This document shows, one piece after another, positions 1-5,472 of a stretch of 7,571 nucleotides of DNA. How positions within the stretch are numbered: position 1 is the stretch's first letter; each line of letters begins with the position of its first letter. The stretch spans positions 1-7,571 of the forward strand of contig JAFZQQ010000393.1 in assembly GCA_017620315.1 (NCBI GenBank), read 5' to 3'. The notes under the pieces are model-generated. The model made no database searches and had not been told where the DNA came from. It saw nothing but the letters and a program-made list of their open reading frames with translations. The translations under genes and the position numbers were made by a program. Source of the DNA: Oscillospiraceae bacterium. Its GTDB lineage: Bacteria > Bacillota > Clostridia > Oscillospirales > Oscillospiraceae.

Positions 1-555
1 CAGCTCCTCGCCGGTGGAGGTGGTATAGTGCCGCGCCTCCGGCTCCGGGAGCGCCAGCGCGGGAAACACGCTCCAGTCATAACTCGGCGCTGGCAGTTCC
101 GACAGAGAACCGGGAGAAAACACATTGTTCTCCCACCGCAACGTGTCTGTGATCTCATAGAGGTACCCGTCGCTGCAGCGGATGATATCCCCGGCCCTCG
201 GAACATACTTGCTGCCGTCGGTCGGCAGGACGACAATGCTGCCTACGGCTTGGATCACCGACGCAGCGCCTGCAGGCGTTTCCTCGGCATATGGCATGTT
301 GCTGTCGATCTGAACGGCGCTCCCGTCCCAGCTCACGTTGAATCCGACCGCCTTGCCGACGTCGCGGAGCCTGACGTAGTTCGCGCCGCCGATAGAGTAT
401 GCCTCCATCTGCACTCGCTGGCCATCGACGTAGATCGCCTGTGTGGACCGCTGTGCCGCGACCATCTCCGCCGCCTGCGTCGCGGGTCCCGCGAGGGTCG
501 CACCGAGCATGATCCCCGCCGCGACGAGCGCCGCGTTCTTTCCTCTGTTTTTCAT
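1..555 (-). CDS. Secreted stalk-domain (copper amine oxidase N-terminal-like) protein, 3' end beyond window
   Basis: The reading frame is open from 555 to the left edge, giving 185 visible residues without a stop. I chose the ATG at 555 because GGAGG lies 8 bases upstream; the in-frame ATG at 561 sits only 2 bases from that GGAGG. Residues 1-29 form a signal peptide (KNRGK start, hydrophobic core, cleavage near ATQAA). Residues about 40-84 match the short stalk fold often annotated as copper amine oxidase N-terminal-like: YVDGQRV, then YVRLRDVGKAVGF, then VSWDGSAVQI. From about residue 100 a second region (IVVLPTDG, RAGDIIRCSDG, YEITD) looks like a beta-rich extracellular module that I cannot name. 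The protein is probably exported and surface-associated, with the stalk domain as spacer or wall-contact unit rather than an enzyme. It follows the sortase gene after a 130-base gap. The signal peptide and stalk calls are firm; the role is open because the C-terminus is missing. Confidence 0.8.
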   Translation of the reverse strand, partial: MKNRGKNAALVAAGIMLGATLAGPATQAAEMVAAQRSTQAIYVDGQRVQMEAYSIGGANYVRLRDVGKAVGFNVSWDGSAVQIDSNMPYAEETPAGAASVIQAVGSIVVLPTDGSKYVPRAGDIIRCSDGYLYEITDTLRWENNVFSPGSLSELPAPSYDWSVFPALALPEPEARHYTTSTGEEL

Positions 556-578
556 AGCCATGCCCTCCATTTCATCAT

Positions 579-607
579 ATTGTTTTGCCTTTCGGCAAGC
601 AAACAAT
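579..607 (-). promoter_or_regulatory. Intergenic hairpin with GAAA tetraloop upstream of the stalk-protein gene
   Basis: In the minus-strand transcript, TTGCC and GGCAA (plus 594-598 and 585-589) close a GAAA loop of the stable GNRA type. After a 3-base bulge (599-601) six more pairs form between ATTGTT and AACAAT (602-607 and 579-584). No T-run follows on either strand, so it is not a standard intrinsic terminator. It ends about 11 bases before the GGAGG of the next gene, so it could protect a processed mRNA end or tune translation. The rest of the 130-base gap (556-685) shows no gene and no convincing promoter. Confidence 0.5.
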
Positions 608-685
608 ACCGAAACGAAGCGCGAAAGTCTATATCGTAAAGGGAGAAAGAGCGCGGGGCAAACGAAGCATAATGACGATGGCGCG

Positions 686-1537
686 TTACGGGAGTTCCGT
701 CGCGGAAACGCACCAGCGATAGGCGCGCTGGTTGCGGACGCAGGTGTAGAGCGTCAGCGTATTGCCCGACGTGGCGGCGAGCCCGCTGCGGTCGGTCTCG
801 CTGACCTTGGCGACGCTTGTGACGGCGTAGGTACGCGTGCCGAACTTCGTGGTCAGCGTGATTGTGTCCCCGATCTTCAGCGTGTGGATCTCGCCGAAGT
901 AGCAGTTCGCGCCGCGGTTATGGCCCGCGATGGCGACGTTGCCGTCCCAAATCGAGCTGTCCTCAAAGTGGCCCGCGCCCTTGGCGAGCGTGTCGCTGCC
1001 GGTACCCTGGTAGACCTTCACGTTCACGCCGATGGCGGGAATCTTCAGCGTGCCGAGGCTTCCGTCCGCGTAGTAAAGGTCATCGGTCACATCGGTATAT
1101 TTGGTGGCGTTTTCGGCGTAGGGACGTGTGCCGCCATTGCTGACAGAACCCTCAGCGAGCGCCTGTGGTGCGTCAGCCGCGTCGAACAGCGGCGCGTCCT
1201 CCGTCTGTCCGCAGCTGGGCGGCGTGACATACTCGCCGCCGATGCCCGCGCCGTTACCCGCCATCGCGTTTGGGGCGAGGTTGGGCGTGAGGTAGGCGGC
1301 GTTGTTCGGCGTATACGCGCTGGGACTGCCGAACGCGGGCGGGATGAATGCGGCGTTCTTGCTCACGTCCTCGTTCGACGCCGCGCCGCCGTCCGCCGTG
1401 TACACGACCTCGGCCGAGGTGTCGTCGGCATATTCGGGATCGTCCGGTTCGGGGATCGTATAGTCGTCGGCGAAGACCGGCGCGGAGAGCGCCAGCACAA
1501 AGCAGAGGGACAGCAGGGTGCATAACAGTTTCTTCAT
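686..1537 (-). CDS. Secreted sortase-family transpeptidase with long N-terminal linker
   Basis: This is a cysteine transpeptidase of the sortase family, expected to act outside the membrane by cleaving sorting motifs and joining proteins to the wall or to each other. Residues 1-23 are a signal peptide with a plausible cleavage after VFA. Residues 24 to about 155 are a Pro/Ala/Asn/Asp-rich, probably disordered linker. The catalytic domain spans about 160-283: it opens with LGTLKIPAIGVNVKVYQG, carries His206 in AIAGHNR, the nucleophile Cys266 in TLTLYTC, and a likely Arg274 in YRWCV, eight residues after the cysteine. All three expected catalytic residues are present. The ATG at 1537 overlaps the preceding stop as TAATG, and a GGAGG inside the end of the previous gene serves it, so the two are translated together. 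I cannot assign a sortase class with certainty; the single N-terminal signal and short C-terminus resemble class D-like enzymes. The substrate is unknown, the adjacent surface protein being the obvious candidate. Confidence 0.88.
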   Translation of the reverse strand: MKKLLCTLLSLCFVLALSAPVFADDYTIPEPDDPEYADDTSAEVVYTADGGAASNEDVSKNAAFIPPAFGSPSAYTPNNAAYLTPNLAPNAMAGNGAGIGGEYVTPPSCGQTEDAPLFDAADAPQALAEGSVSNGGTRPYAENATKYTDVTDDLYYADGSLGTLKIPAIGVNVKVYQGTGSDTLAKGAGHFEDSSIWDGNVAIAGHNRGANCYFGEIHTLKIGDTITLTTKFGTRTYAVTSVAKVSETDRSGLAATSGNTLTLYTCVRNQRAYRWCVSATELP

Positions 1538-2478
1538 TACGATTCAACCTCCGTTTCAGATGCGTTTTCGCTGCGGCGCTTGAGGCCGAGCGCGACGCCG
1601 ATCCCGGCGCCCGCGGCGGCGATCAGTCCGACAGGGATGAGAACGTAGCGCCACGGGAACTGCGCGGGCGCGCCCTGCTCCGGCTCCGTGCGCTCGGTTG
1701 GGATGACGATCTTCTCCGCGGGTCCCGCGATCCCCTCCGTTCCCGCGATACGCGTGCCCTCAAAGATGGCGACGTAGCGGACGCGGTCGAGCGCGACGCG
1801 CGAGACGGTGCCGGTGTAGTCCGCGGTGATGGTGTAGCCCTTGACGTAGCTGCTGGTCGCCGATCCCGCGTAGGTGGCGACGGCGGTGTAACGGTCGCCG
1901 AGGCCGTAACCGTCGACGTTGGCGGTGTTGTCCGTCTGCCAGTCGATGCTCTCCAGCGTCAGCGTCCTGCCGCTATCCTCGATGCTCTTGGGAATATACT
2001 GCGTATCCTGCCCGATGAGGGTGGGGTACGAGCGCGTGGCGGTGACGCGCCGGGTGGTGCTGCCGTAGCCGGAGGCTTCGACGCGCACGGTGTCCAGCTT
2101 CAGCGTCAGCGTTCCGGCAAGGCCGTCGTCCGTCACGAAGTCCTTTTCCTGCGGCAGCAGCGCCAGCACCGATTCCATGTCCTTCTTCTCGCTCTCGAGC
2201 GTCACGGTCTCGGTGTGTTGGCGCTCCTCGTCGGTGGGAAGCTCTTGGCGGAGGATCTCCACCAGCGTGTAATGGAAGCCGCCGCGGTCAAAGTCCGAGC
2301 GCGGGATGCCCGCGGGGTCGGCGTCGACCGGCAGATCGTAGATGCGCTTGAGCTCCTTGCCATCCTCGCTGACCTGCACGGCGACGGGGTAGCATACCTC
2401 ACTGTCCGCTGCAAACGCGGGCAGGACAAGCGCCGCGCTCATAATGAGCGCGGCACAAAGTGCAATGATCCGTTTCAT
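1537..2478 (-). CDS. Surface protein with signal peptide and C-terminal membrane anchor, family unnamed
   Basis: I do not recognise a named family. Residues 1-23 or 24 form a signal peptide (MKRIIALCAAL start, cleavage near PAFA). The exported part (about 25-275) is rich in Thr, Tyr and Val and looks beta-stranded, with repeated-looking segments such as YTAVATYAGSA and YTITADYTGTV that suggest Ig-like or similar modules. Residues about 278-299 are a membrane helix (YVLIPVGLIAAAGAGIGVAL), followed by KRR and a short acidic tail. This is the arrangement of a sortase sorting signal, but there is no LPxTG before the helix; the nearest motif-like string is IPTER, roughly 20 residues earlier. It is either a plain type I membrane protein facing outward or a substrate of the sortase encoded next, with which it overlaps by one base. 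GGAG lies 9 bases before the ATG. In a conjugative element such proteins may take part in cell contact, but that is inference. Confidence 0.75.
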   Translation of the reverse strand: MKRIIALCAALIMSAALVLPAFAADSEVCYPVAVQVSEDGKELKRIYDLPVDADPAGIPRSDFDRGGFHYTLVEILRQELPTDEERQHTETVTLESEKKDMESVLALLPQEKDFVTDDGLAGTLTLKLDTVRVEASGYGSTTRRVTATRSYPTLIGQDTQYIPKSIEDSGRTLTLESIDWQTDNTANVDGYGLGDRYTAVATYAGSATSSYVKGYTITADYTGTVSRVALDRVRYVAIFEGTRIAGTEGIAGPAEKIVIPTERTEPEQGAPAQFPWRYVLIPVGLIAAAGAGIGVALGLKRRSENASETEVES

Positions 2479-2496
2479 CTTGCTTTTCTCCTTCTT

Positions 2497-2874
2497 CTAC
2501 ATGGACTGCGCCATGCTCATGCTCTGCGCGGGACGCTCCTGCGCCTCGGCCTGTTTTGCCGTCTGTTCAAGCGCCTGCTCATAGGCGCCCATTGCAGCGT
2601 CAATGAGTCTTTCACGCGCTTCCTTCGTCACGGCAAACACGATGTCCTGAAACTCGCCATTGACCTGACGCTGCGGCATGGCGACGAAGGGACCGTTCTT
2701 GCCCTGTACAACGCGGATACCCTTGACGGCGTACTCACCGCCGAGATCCACGGTGATATTTGCGAGCGTAGGCCCGTTGCTGCGCGAGAGATATGCACGC
2801 GCGCTCACGCCAATAACCGCCTCCCGCACCTCGTTTTCCTGCTTCGGGGCGGGGTTTGCCTTGCTTTTGCTCAT
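2497..2874 (-). CDS. spoVG: SpoVG-family regulator with Met-rich C-terminal tail
   Basis: This is a homologue of SpoVG, the small nucleic-acid-binding regulator that is widespread in Firmicutes and common on their mobile elements. Residues about 19-100 cover the whole family core: LANITVDLGGEYAVKGIRVV, then GKNGPFVAMPQR, then GEFQDIVFAVTKEAR, and a helix ending in AYEQAL. Classical SpoVG is slightly under 100 residues. This copy is 125 because of a basic, Pro/Gln-rich N-terminus and a Gln/Ala-rich C-terminal tail ending SMSMAQSM. I prefer the ATG at 2874: GGAGG lies 8 bases upstream, whereas the in-frame ATG at 2889 has no clear ribosome binding site and would put that GGAGG inside the gene. 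It starts 27 bases after the preceding gene's stop. The likely role is to bind RNA or DNA and modulate element or host genes. The family call is firm; targets cannot be read from the sequence. Confidence 0.9.
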   Translation of the reverse strand: MSKSKANPAPKQENEVREAVIGVSARAYLSRSNGPTLANITVDLGGEYAVKGIRVVQGKNGPFVAMPQRQVNGEFQDIVFAVTKEARERLIDAAMGAYEQALEQTAKQAEAQERPAQSMSMAQSM

Positions 2875-2901
2875 TTCGTTTTCCTCCATTTTTCATAATT
2901 G

Positions 2902-3648
2902 TCATCCCATTTCCATGCCGCCCATTTGGGGTGCGGCGTCGTGCATTATCATCGGCGCCAGCAGCGCATCGCGCCAGCTTTGCGCCCAATCGGGGAGATA
3001 CTGCTCGTCCAGTACGCCGACAAAGTCCTCACGGTTCCAGCGTGCCTCCGTTCCGTCGCCAAGGTTGGTGGCGTAGATCGCTCTGCCGCTTGCTTTCGGA
3101 TTACAGCCGAAACCGCCCGTTGCCAGCCAAAGCTGATTGTGAGGCGTCATGCTTTCCTCGTTCAGCGTATTGGGCTTCATGACCAGCACCTTATACTCCA
3201 CGTTCTCATCGTACATCCCCGCGGAGCAATGTTCCTGCCCGAACAGACCGAGCGCCTGATACGCCTCCCGCGTCTGCGCGATAAACGCTTCCAGATCCAC
3301 GACCGCGTCGTTCACCTCGTAATAACGTCCGTAGGCGGAGTCGGGGACGGTATGGACGCTTCTCGCCCATGCCTCGATTTCCTCGGAGGCATGAACAAGC
3401 GGGCCGAACTCTTTCACGGAATGCGCGAGGACATACATTGTGCGCTGGATGCCGTATTTCTCCAGCACGGGCTTGGCGCAGTCCGGGGAAATGGCTTCGT
3501 CGTCGCGCGAGGAGTCGCGGATCGCCTCCTCAATGGCACGGGCGCAGCACACGTTCAGCCGAAAGCTCTGATCCCACAGCTCCGTTTCGTTGTAACGCTC
3601 CGCCGAGAGGCGCGTGTCCGTGTACAGCGGTCCGAACTTACTCGCCAT
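2902..3648 (-). CDS. DUF3849-like mobile-element protein
   Basis: This 248-residue protein resembles the DUF3849 family of uncharacterised proteins found in clostridial conjugative elements; I recognise the pattern rather than a function. The N-terminal part (about 5-81) has an all-helical look: FRLNVCCARAIEEAIRD, then CAKPVLEKYGIQRTMYVLAHSV. The region about 167-221 is strongly patterned and probably a separate domain: NQLWLATGGFGCNPKASGRA, then YATNLGDGTEARWNREDF, then LPDW. No catalytic motif, signal peptide or membrane helix is visible, so it should act in the cytoplasm. The last residues are QMGGMEMG, a tail also found on the unrelated ArdA-like protein at the right edge. The ATG at 3648 overlaps the end of the AbrB-like gene by 11 bases, with GAGG about 9 bases upstream, so translation is probably coupled. 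Function unknown; the family assignment is moderate. Confidence 0.7.
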   Translation of the reverse strand: MASKFGPLYTDTRLSAERYNETELWDQSFRLNVCCARAIEEAIRDSSRDDEAISPDCAKPVLEKYGIQRTMYVLAHSVKEFGPLVHASEEIEAWARSVHTVPDSAYGRYYEVNDAVVDLEAFIAQTREAYQALGLFGQEHCSAGMYDENVEYKVLVMKPNTLNEESMTPHNQLWLATGGFGCNPKASGRAIYATNLGDGTEARWNREDFVGVLDEQYLPDWAQSWRDALLAPMIMHDAAPQMGGMEMG

Positions 3649-4153
3649 AGACGATATCCTCGTCCATCAGGAGGCATTCCAGCGTTTCGAGGCAGACACC
3701 GCGGTACTTGAGCAATTGCATCAGCACAGACGGCACGTCACTCAGATCATGTTCATAGTCCGCCTGCATGACCGTGACAGTGCCGGTATCCTGATCGGGC
3801 ATGACGGTCACCTTCGCGCCCGCGGGGATGCCTGCCTGCTCGCGCAGTTCGTCCGGCAGAAAGACATAGCCGAAGTTGTTTTCCTCTGTGAGATTGCATT
3901 GCTCATCGCAGCCGTCGCATTTGCCGAGGATATCCACGAGGCCGTCAAACAACTCCAATGCGCATCTGTTCAGCGAGTGGATCGTGTCGATGAGCTCCAT
4001 CGCCGTCATGCTTCGCCTGAAAGCGACGATTGCGCTGGGAAGGGTGCGGTATTCCAGCGGTTGGTTTTCGATCCCGCTCATCATCAGCGCAGTGGGCGGG
4101 ATGCTAAGACCCTTTTTGGTGTTTTCTCTGATAAATGAAAGCGTTTCGTTCAT
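3638..4153 (-). CDS. AbrB/SpoVT-like protein with two swapped-hairpin-type halves and a Cys cluster
   Basis: The C-terminal half (about 94-128) reads FGYVFLPDELREQAGIPAGA followed by KVTV and TGTVTV. This is the pattern of the SpoVT/AbrB fold, a DNA-binding domain of antitoxins and transition-state regulators (strand, P-x-E-L-R helix, G-I, hydrophilic turn, strand). The N-terminal half (about 13-50) has a weaker version: KKGLSIPPTALMMSGI, then SAIVAFRR, then MTAMEL. Between them residues 79-86 form C-x2-C-x3-C, with Cys64 just before, which could bind a metal. At 171 residues it is about twice a simple AbrB protein, consistent with one chain carrying two half-domains. It is probably a DNA-binding regulator of the element. 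Its ATG overlaps the methylase stop as ATGA, and a GGAGGA 11 bases upstream lies inside the methylase gene. A toxin partner is not evident next to it, which argues against a simple antitoxin. Confidence 0.72.
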   Translation of the reverse strand: MNETLSFIRENTKKGLSIPPTALMMSGIENQPLEYRTLPSAIVAFRRSMTAMELIDTIHSLNRCALELFDGLVDILGKCDGCDEQCNLTEENNFGYVFLPDELREQAGIPAGAKVTVMPDQDTGTVTVMQADYEHDLSDVPSVLMQLLKYRGVCLETLECLLMDEDIVYGE

Positions 4154-5001
4154 GGCAGATAAAGTCCTCCATTCATATTAAATAATGTGGTTTGTCCCAT
4201 CAGAAGCTGGGACGTGTCGTTGAGGTCGTAATTGGCGATGAGCAGCTCCGGGAACTCCGCGCCGCCCTCAAACCGCTGGCGCATATTGTGCGGACGCTTC
4301 TTCTCCAGCAGGTAGATGCCCTCATGGTCGTACAGCTCCCGGACGAATTCATCGTCGTTGTACGAGAGCAGGAAAAGCCCGTCGATATTCAGCAGAGTGT
4401 CCCGCAGGAGGATGTGCTTGTTCACATCGAAACCGCCGATGTTCTTGTAGAACTGCTCGGAGTCGTGGTACGGGGGATCGCAGTAGAAAAAGCTCGTCGG
4501 GCGGTCGTAGTGCCGGATCACGCGCTCGAAGCTCCCATGCTCGACCACGACGTTTGCAAGCCGCGCCGTCGCCATATCGATGATTGGGAAGTCGGATCGG
4601 ACATCGTGCGGTTGGCTCGCAAAGGCGTCGAGGCCGGAGGCGTAGGAGTAGCGGATGAGCTGGTAGTAATACGCCGCCCTGCGGTAGTCCGGCATCCGCG
4701 CGTCGGGATTGTTCATCACCTTGCGGATGCGCTCGAACTCCTCGCGGGAATTGAGCGAGTATTGCAGCAGTTTCTTCATCCGACGCGCCTTGCTCCTGTT
4801 CTGGACGCAGCGGAACAGATTCACCAGCAGGCTGTTGAAGTCGTTGTAGACCTCGAAGTCGCCGCGGGGCTGCTTGTGGAACAGCACCCAGCCGCCACCG
4901 CCGAATACCTCAATGTAGCGCTCGTAGCAGAACGGGAAGTGCTGTACGATCTCGTCGCGCAGCGCCTTCTTGCCGCCCACCCAACTGACGAAGCTGTTCA
5001 C
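4150..5001 (-). CDS. Dam-type (D12 class) DNA N6-adenine methyltransferase, solitary
   Basis: This enzyme transfers a methyl group from S-adenosylmethionine to adenine in DNA. The motifs of the D12/Dam family are in order: FVSWVGGKK at residues 4-12 (cofactor pocket), YIEVFGGGG at 29-37 (glycine-rich motif), and the catalytic DPPY at 175-178 within FFYCDPPY. The total of 283 residues is normal for the family, so it looks intact. The start is GTG at 5001, overlapping the stop of the winged-helix gene as GTGA, with GGGAGGTG just upstream. No restriction endonuclease gene is present in the window, so it is an orphan methylase, more likely protecting the element from host restriction or marking its DNA than forming a restriction system. 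With the ArdA-like proteins upstream it makes an anti-restriction set. The recognition site cannot be read from the sequence; GATC is usual for Dam relatives but not certain. Confidence 0.92.
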   Translation of the reverse strand: MNSFVSWVGGKKALRDEIVQHFPFCYERYIEVFGGGGWVLFHKQPRGDFEVYNDFNSLLVNLFRCVQNRSKARRMKKLLQYSLNSREEFERIRKVMNNPDARMPDYRRAAYYYQLIRYSYASGLDAFASQPHDVRSDFPIIDMATARLANVVVEHGSFERVIRHYDRPTSFFYCDPPYHDSEQFYKNIGGFDVNKHILLRDTLLNIDGLFLLSYNDDEFVRELYDHEGIYLLEKKRPHNMRQRFEGGAEFPELLIANYDLNDTSQLLMGQTTLFNMNGGLYLP

Positions 5002-5369
5002 GGCGGCCCACCTCCCGCGCCTTTGCCAGAGACGGTGGGGGAGCGCACCCGCTCTTCCGGCAGCATCGTCATTTGATCCGAGTCGAACCGCTCCAGCGTC
5101 TGCGTGAGCCCGTGGATGGCGGCGGCGATCCCGCTGATGCGGTGCATCATGTGCGCGATGGTCGCGCGCACCTCAAGCTCGGTCGCGGCGTAGAAATAGC
5201 CCGCGCCGCTGCTGGCGATGGGAACACCTTCGCGCCGCAGAGTGTTGACGAGATCGCGGAGCTCCTTGCCTCGAATGTCAAACGCCGTTTCCAGCTCGCG
5301 GCTGGTGGCGGCATTTTTTTCGCCGAGATGGTATCGCTTGAGATGCTCCGCGATGGTATCTTTTTCCAT
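4998..5369 (-). CDS. Small winged helix-turn-helix protein upstream of the methylase
   Basis: This 123-residue protein has a winged-helix look in its first half: SRELETAFDIRGKELRDLVN (helix-turn-helix with recognition helix), then TLRREGVPIASSGAGYFYA (helix end and beta wing), of the type seen in phage and mobile-element proteins that accompany replication or methylase genes. Residues about 62-92 form one amphipathic helix (ATELEVRATIAHMMHRISGI onward) that could dimerise. The tail is Gly/Pro-rich and probably disordered. It overlaps the methylase start by GTGA, so the two are co-translated, and it may regulate or target the methylase. Its ribosome binding site (AAGGAG) lies inside a hairpin just after an intrinsic terminator, so expression is likely controlled at both steps. 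The fold is inferred from the pattern only; no specific family is recognised. Confidence 0.75.
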   Translation of the reverse strand: MEKDTIAEHLKRYHLGEKNAATSRELETAFDIRGKELRDLVNTLRREGVPIASSGAGYFYAATELEVRATIAHMMHRISGIAAAIHGLTQTLERFDSDQMTMLPEERVRSPTVSGKGAGGGPP

Positions 5370-5371
5370 TT

Positions 5372-5389
5372 CGCTCCTTTCCGGGAGCG
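5372..5389 (-). promoter_or_regulatory. Hairpin sequestering the ribosome binding site of the winged-helix gene
   Basis: In the minus-strand transcript, CGCTCC (5389-5384) pairs perfectly with GGAGCG (5377-5372) around the six-base loop CGGAAA. The paired GGAG is the ribosome binding site for the ATG at 5369, so folding would hide it. The hairpin directly abuts the 3' partner of the long complementary pair at 5390-5400, so the two helices could stack. Confidence 0.6.
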
Positions 5390-5447
5390 CGTTTTCCCGA
5401 AAAAGGGCATAAAAAAAGAAGGGGCTGCTGTCCCCATCGGGAAAACG
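5390..5447 (-). repeat. 11-base perfect inverted repeat linking terminator loop to leader of next gene
   Basis: The minus-strand bases CGTTTTCCCGA at 5447-5437, within the loop of the terminator hairpin, are the exact reverse complement of TCGGGAAAACG at 5400-5390, downstream of the terminator's T-run. Pairing would enclose the terminator's 3' arm and T-run and end next to the ribosome-binding-site hairpin. Because the first arm touches the terminator stem with no linker, both helices at full length look sterically hard to form together. Confidence 0.6.
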
Positions 5448-5454
5448 GCCCCTT
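5411..5454 (-). terminator. Intrinsic terminator after the ArdA-like pair
   Basis: On the minus strand AAGGGGC (5454-5448) pairs with GCCCCTT (5425-5419), followed by C and seven T residues (5417-5411). The 22-base loop can form a small inner helix (TCCC with GGGA-type pairing). It lies 19 bases after the stop of the second ArdA-like gene and 41 bases before the next ATG. With no good promoter visible between, the downstream genes probably depend on partial read-through or regulated antitermination. Confidence 0.8.
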
Positions 5455-5472
5455 GTAATGATCTGCTTTTTC

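Noticed and set aside
213..227. LPTDG in the stalk protein, similar to a sortase motif
   Set aside because: It lacks Thr at position 4 and is followed by ordinary domain sequence, not a hydrophobic helix and basic tail.
603..631. Possible minus-strand promoter TAGACT - 17 bases - TATTGT before the stalk gene
   Set aside because: Each box matches consensus at only 4 of 6 positions, and the -10 box lies in the hairpin arm. A nearby TATGAT just before the GGAGG has a poor -35 and would start transcription inside the ribosome site.
443..1525. 360-codon plus-strand open frame
   Set aside because: It is antisense to the sortase catalytic domain and the stalk protein start, has no recognisable domain, and is a codon-bias shadow.
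2875..2889. Upstream in-frame ATG for the SpoVG gene at 2889
   Set aside because: There is no ribosome binding site before it, while GGAGG is ideally placed for the ATG at 2874.
1348..2898. 516-codon open frame on the plus strand, antisense to sortase, surface protein and spoVG genes
   Set aside because: The product is Arg-rich and domain-free, and it lies opposite three well-supported genes with signal peptides and family motifs. Long antisense frames are expected opposite GC-rich genes.
2899..5076. Long plus-strand open frames at 2899-3711 and 4192-5076
   Set aside because: They are antisense to the DUF3849-like gene and the DPPY methylase; their compositions show no motifs.
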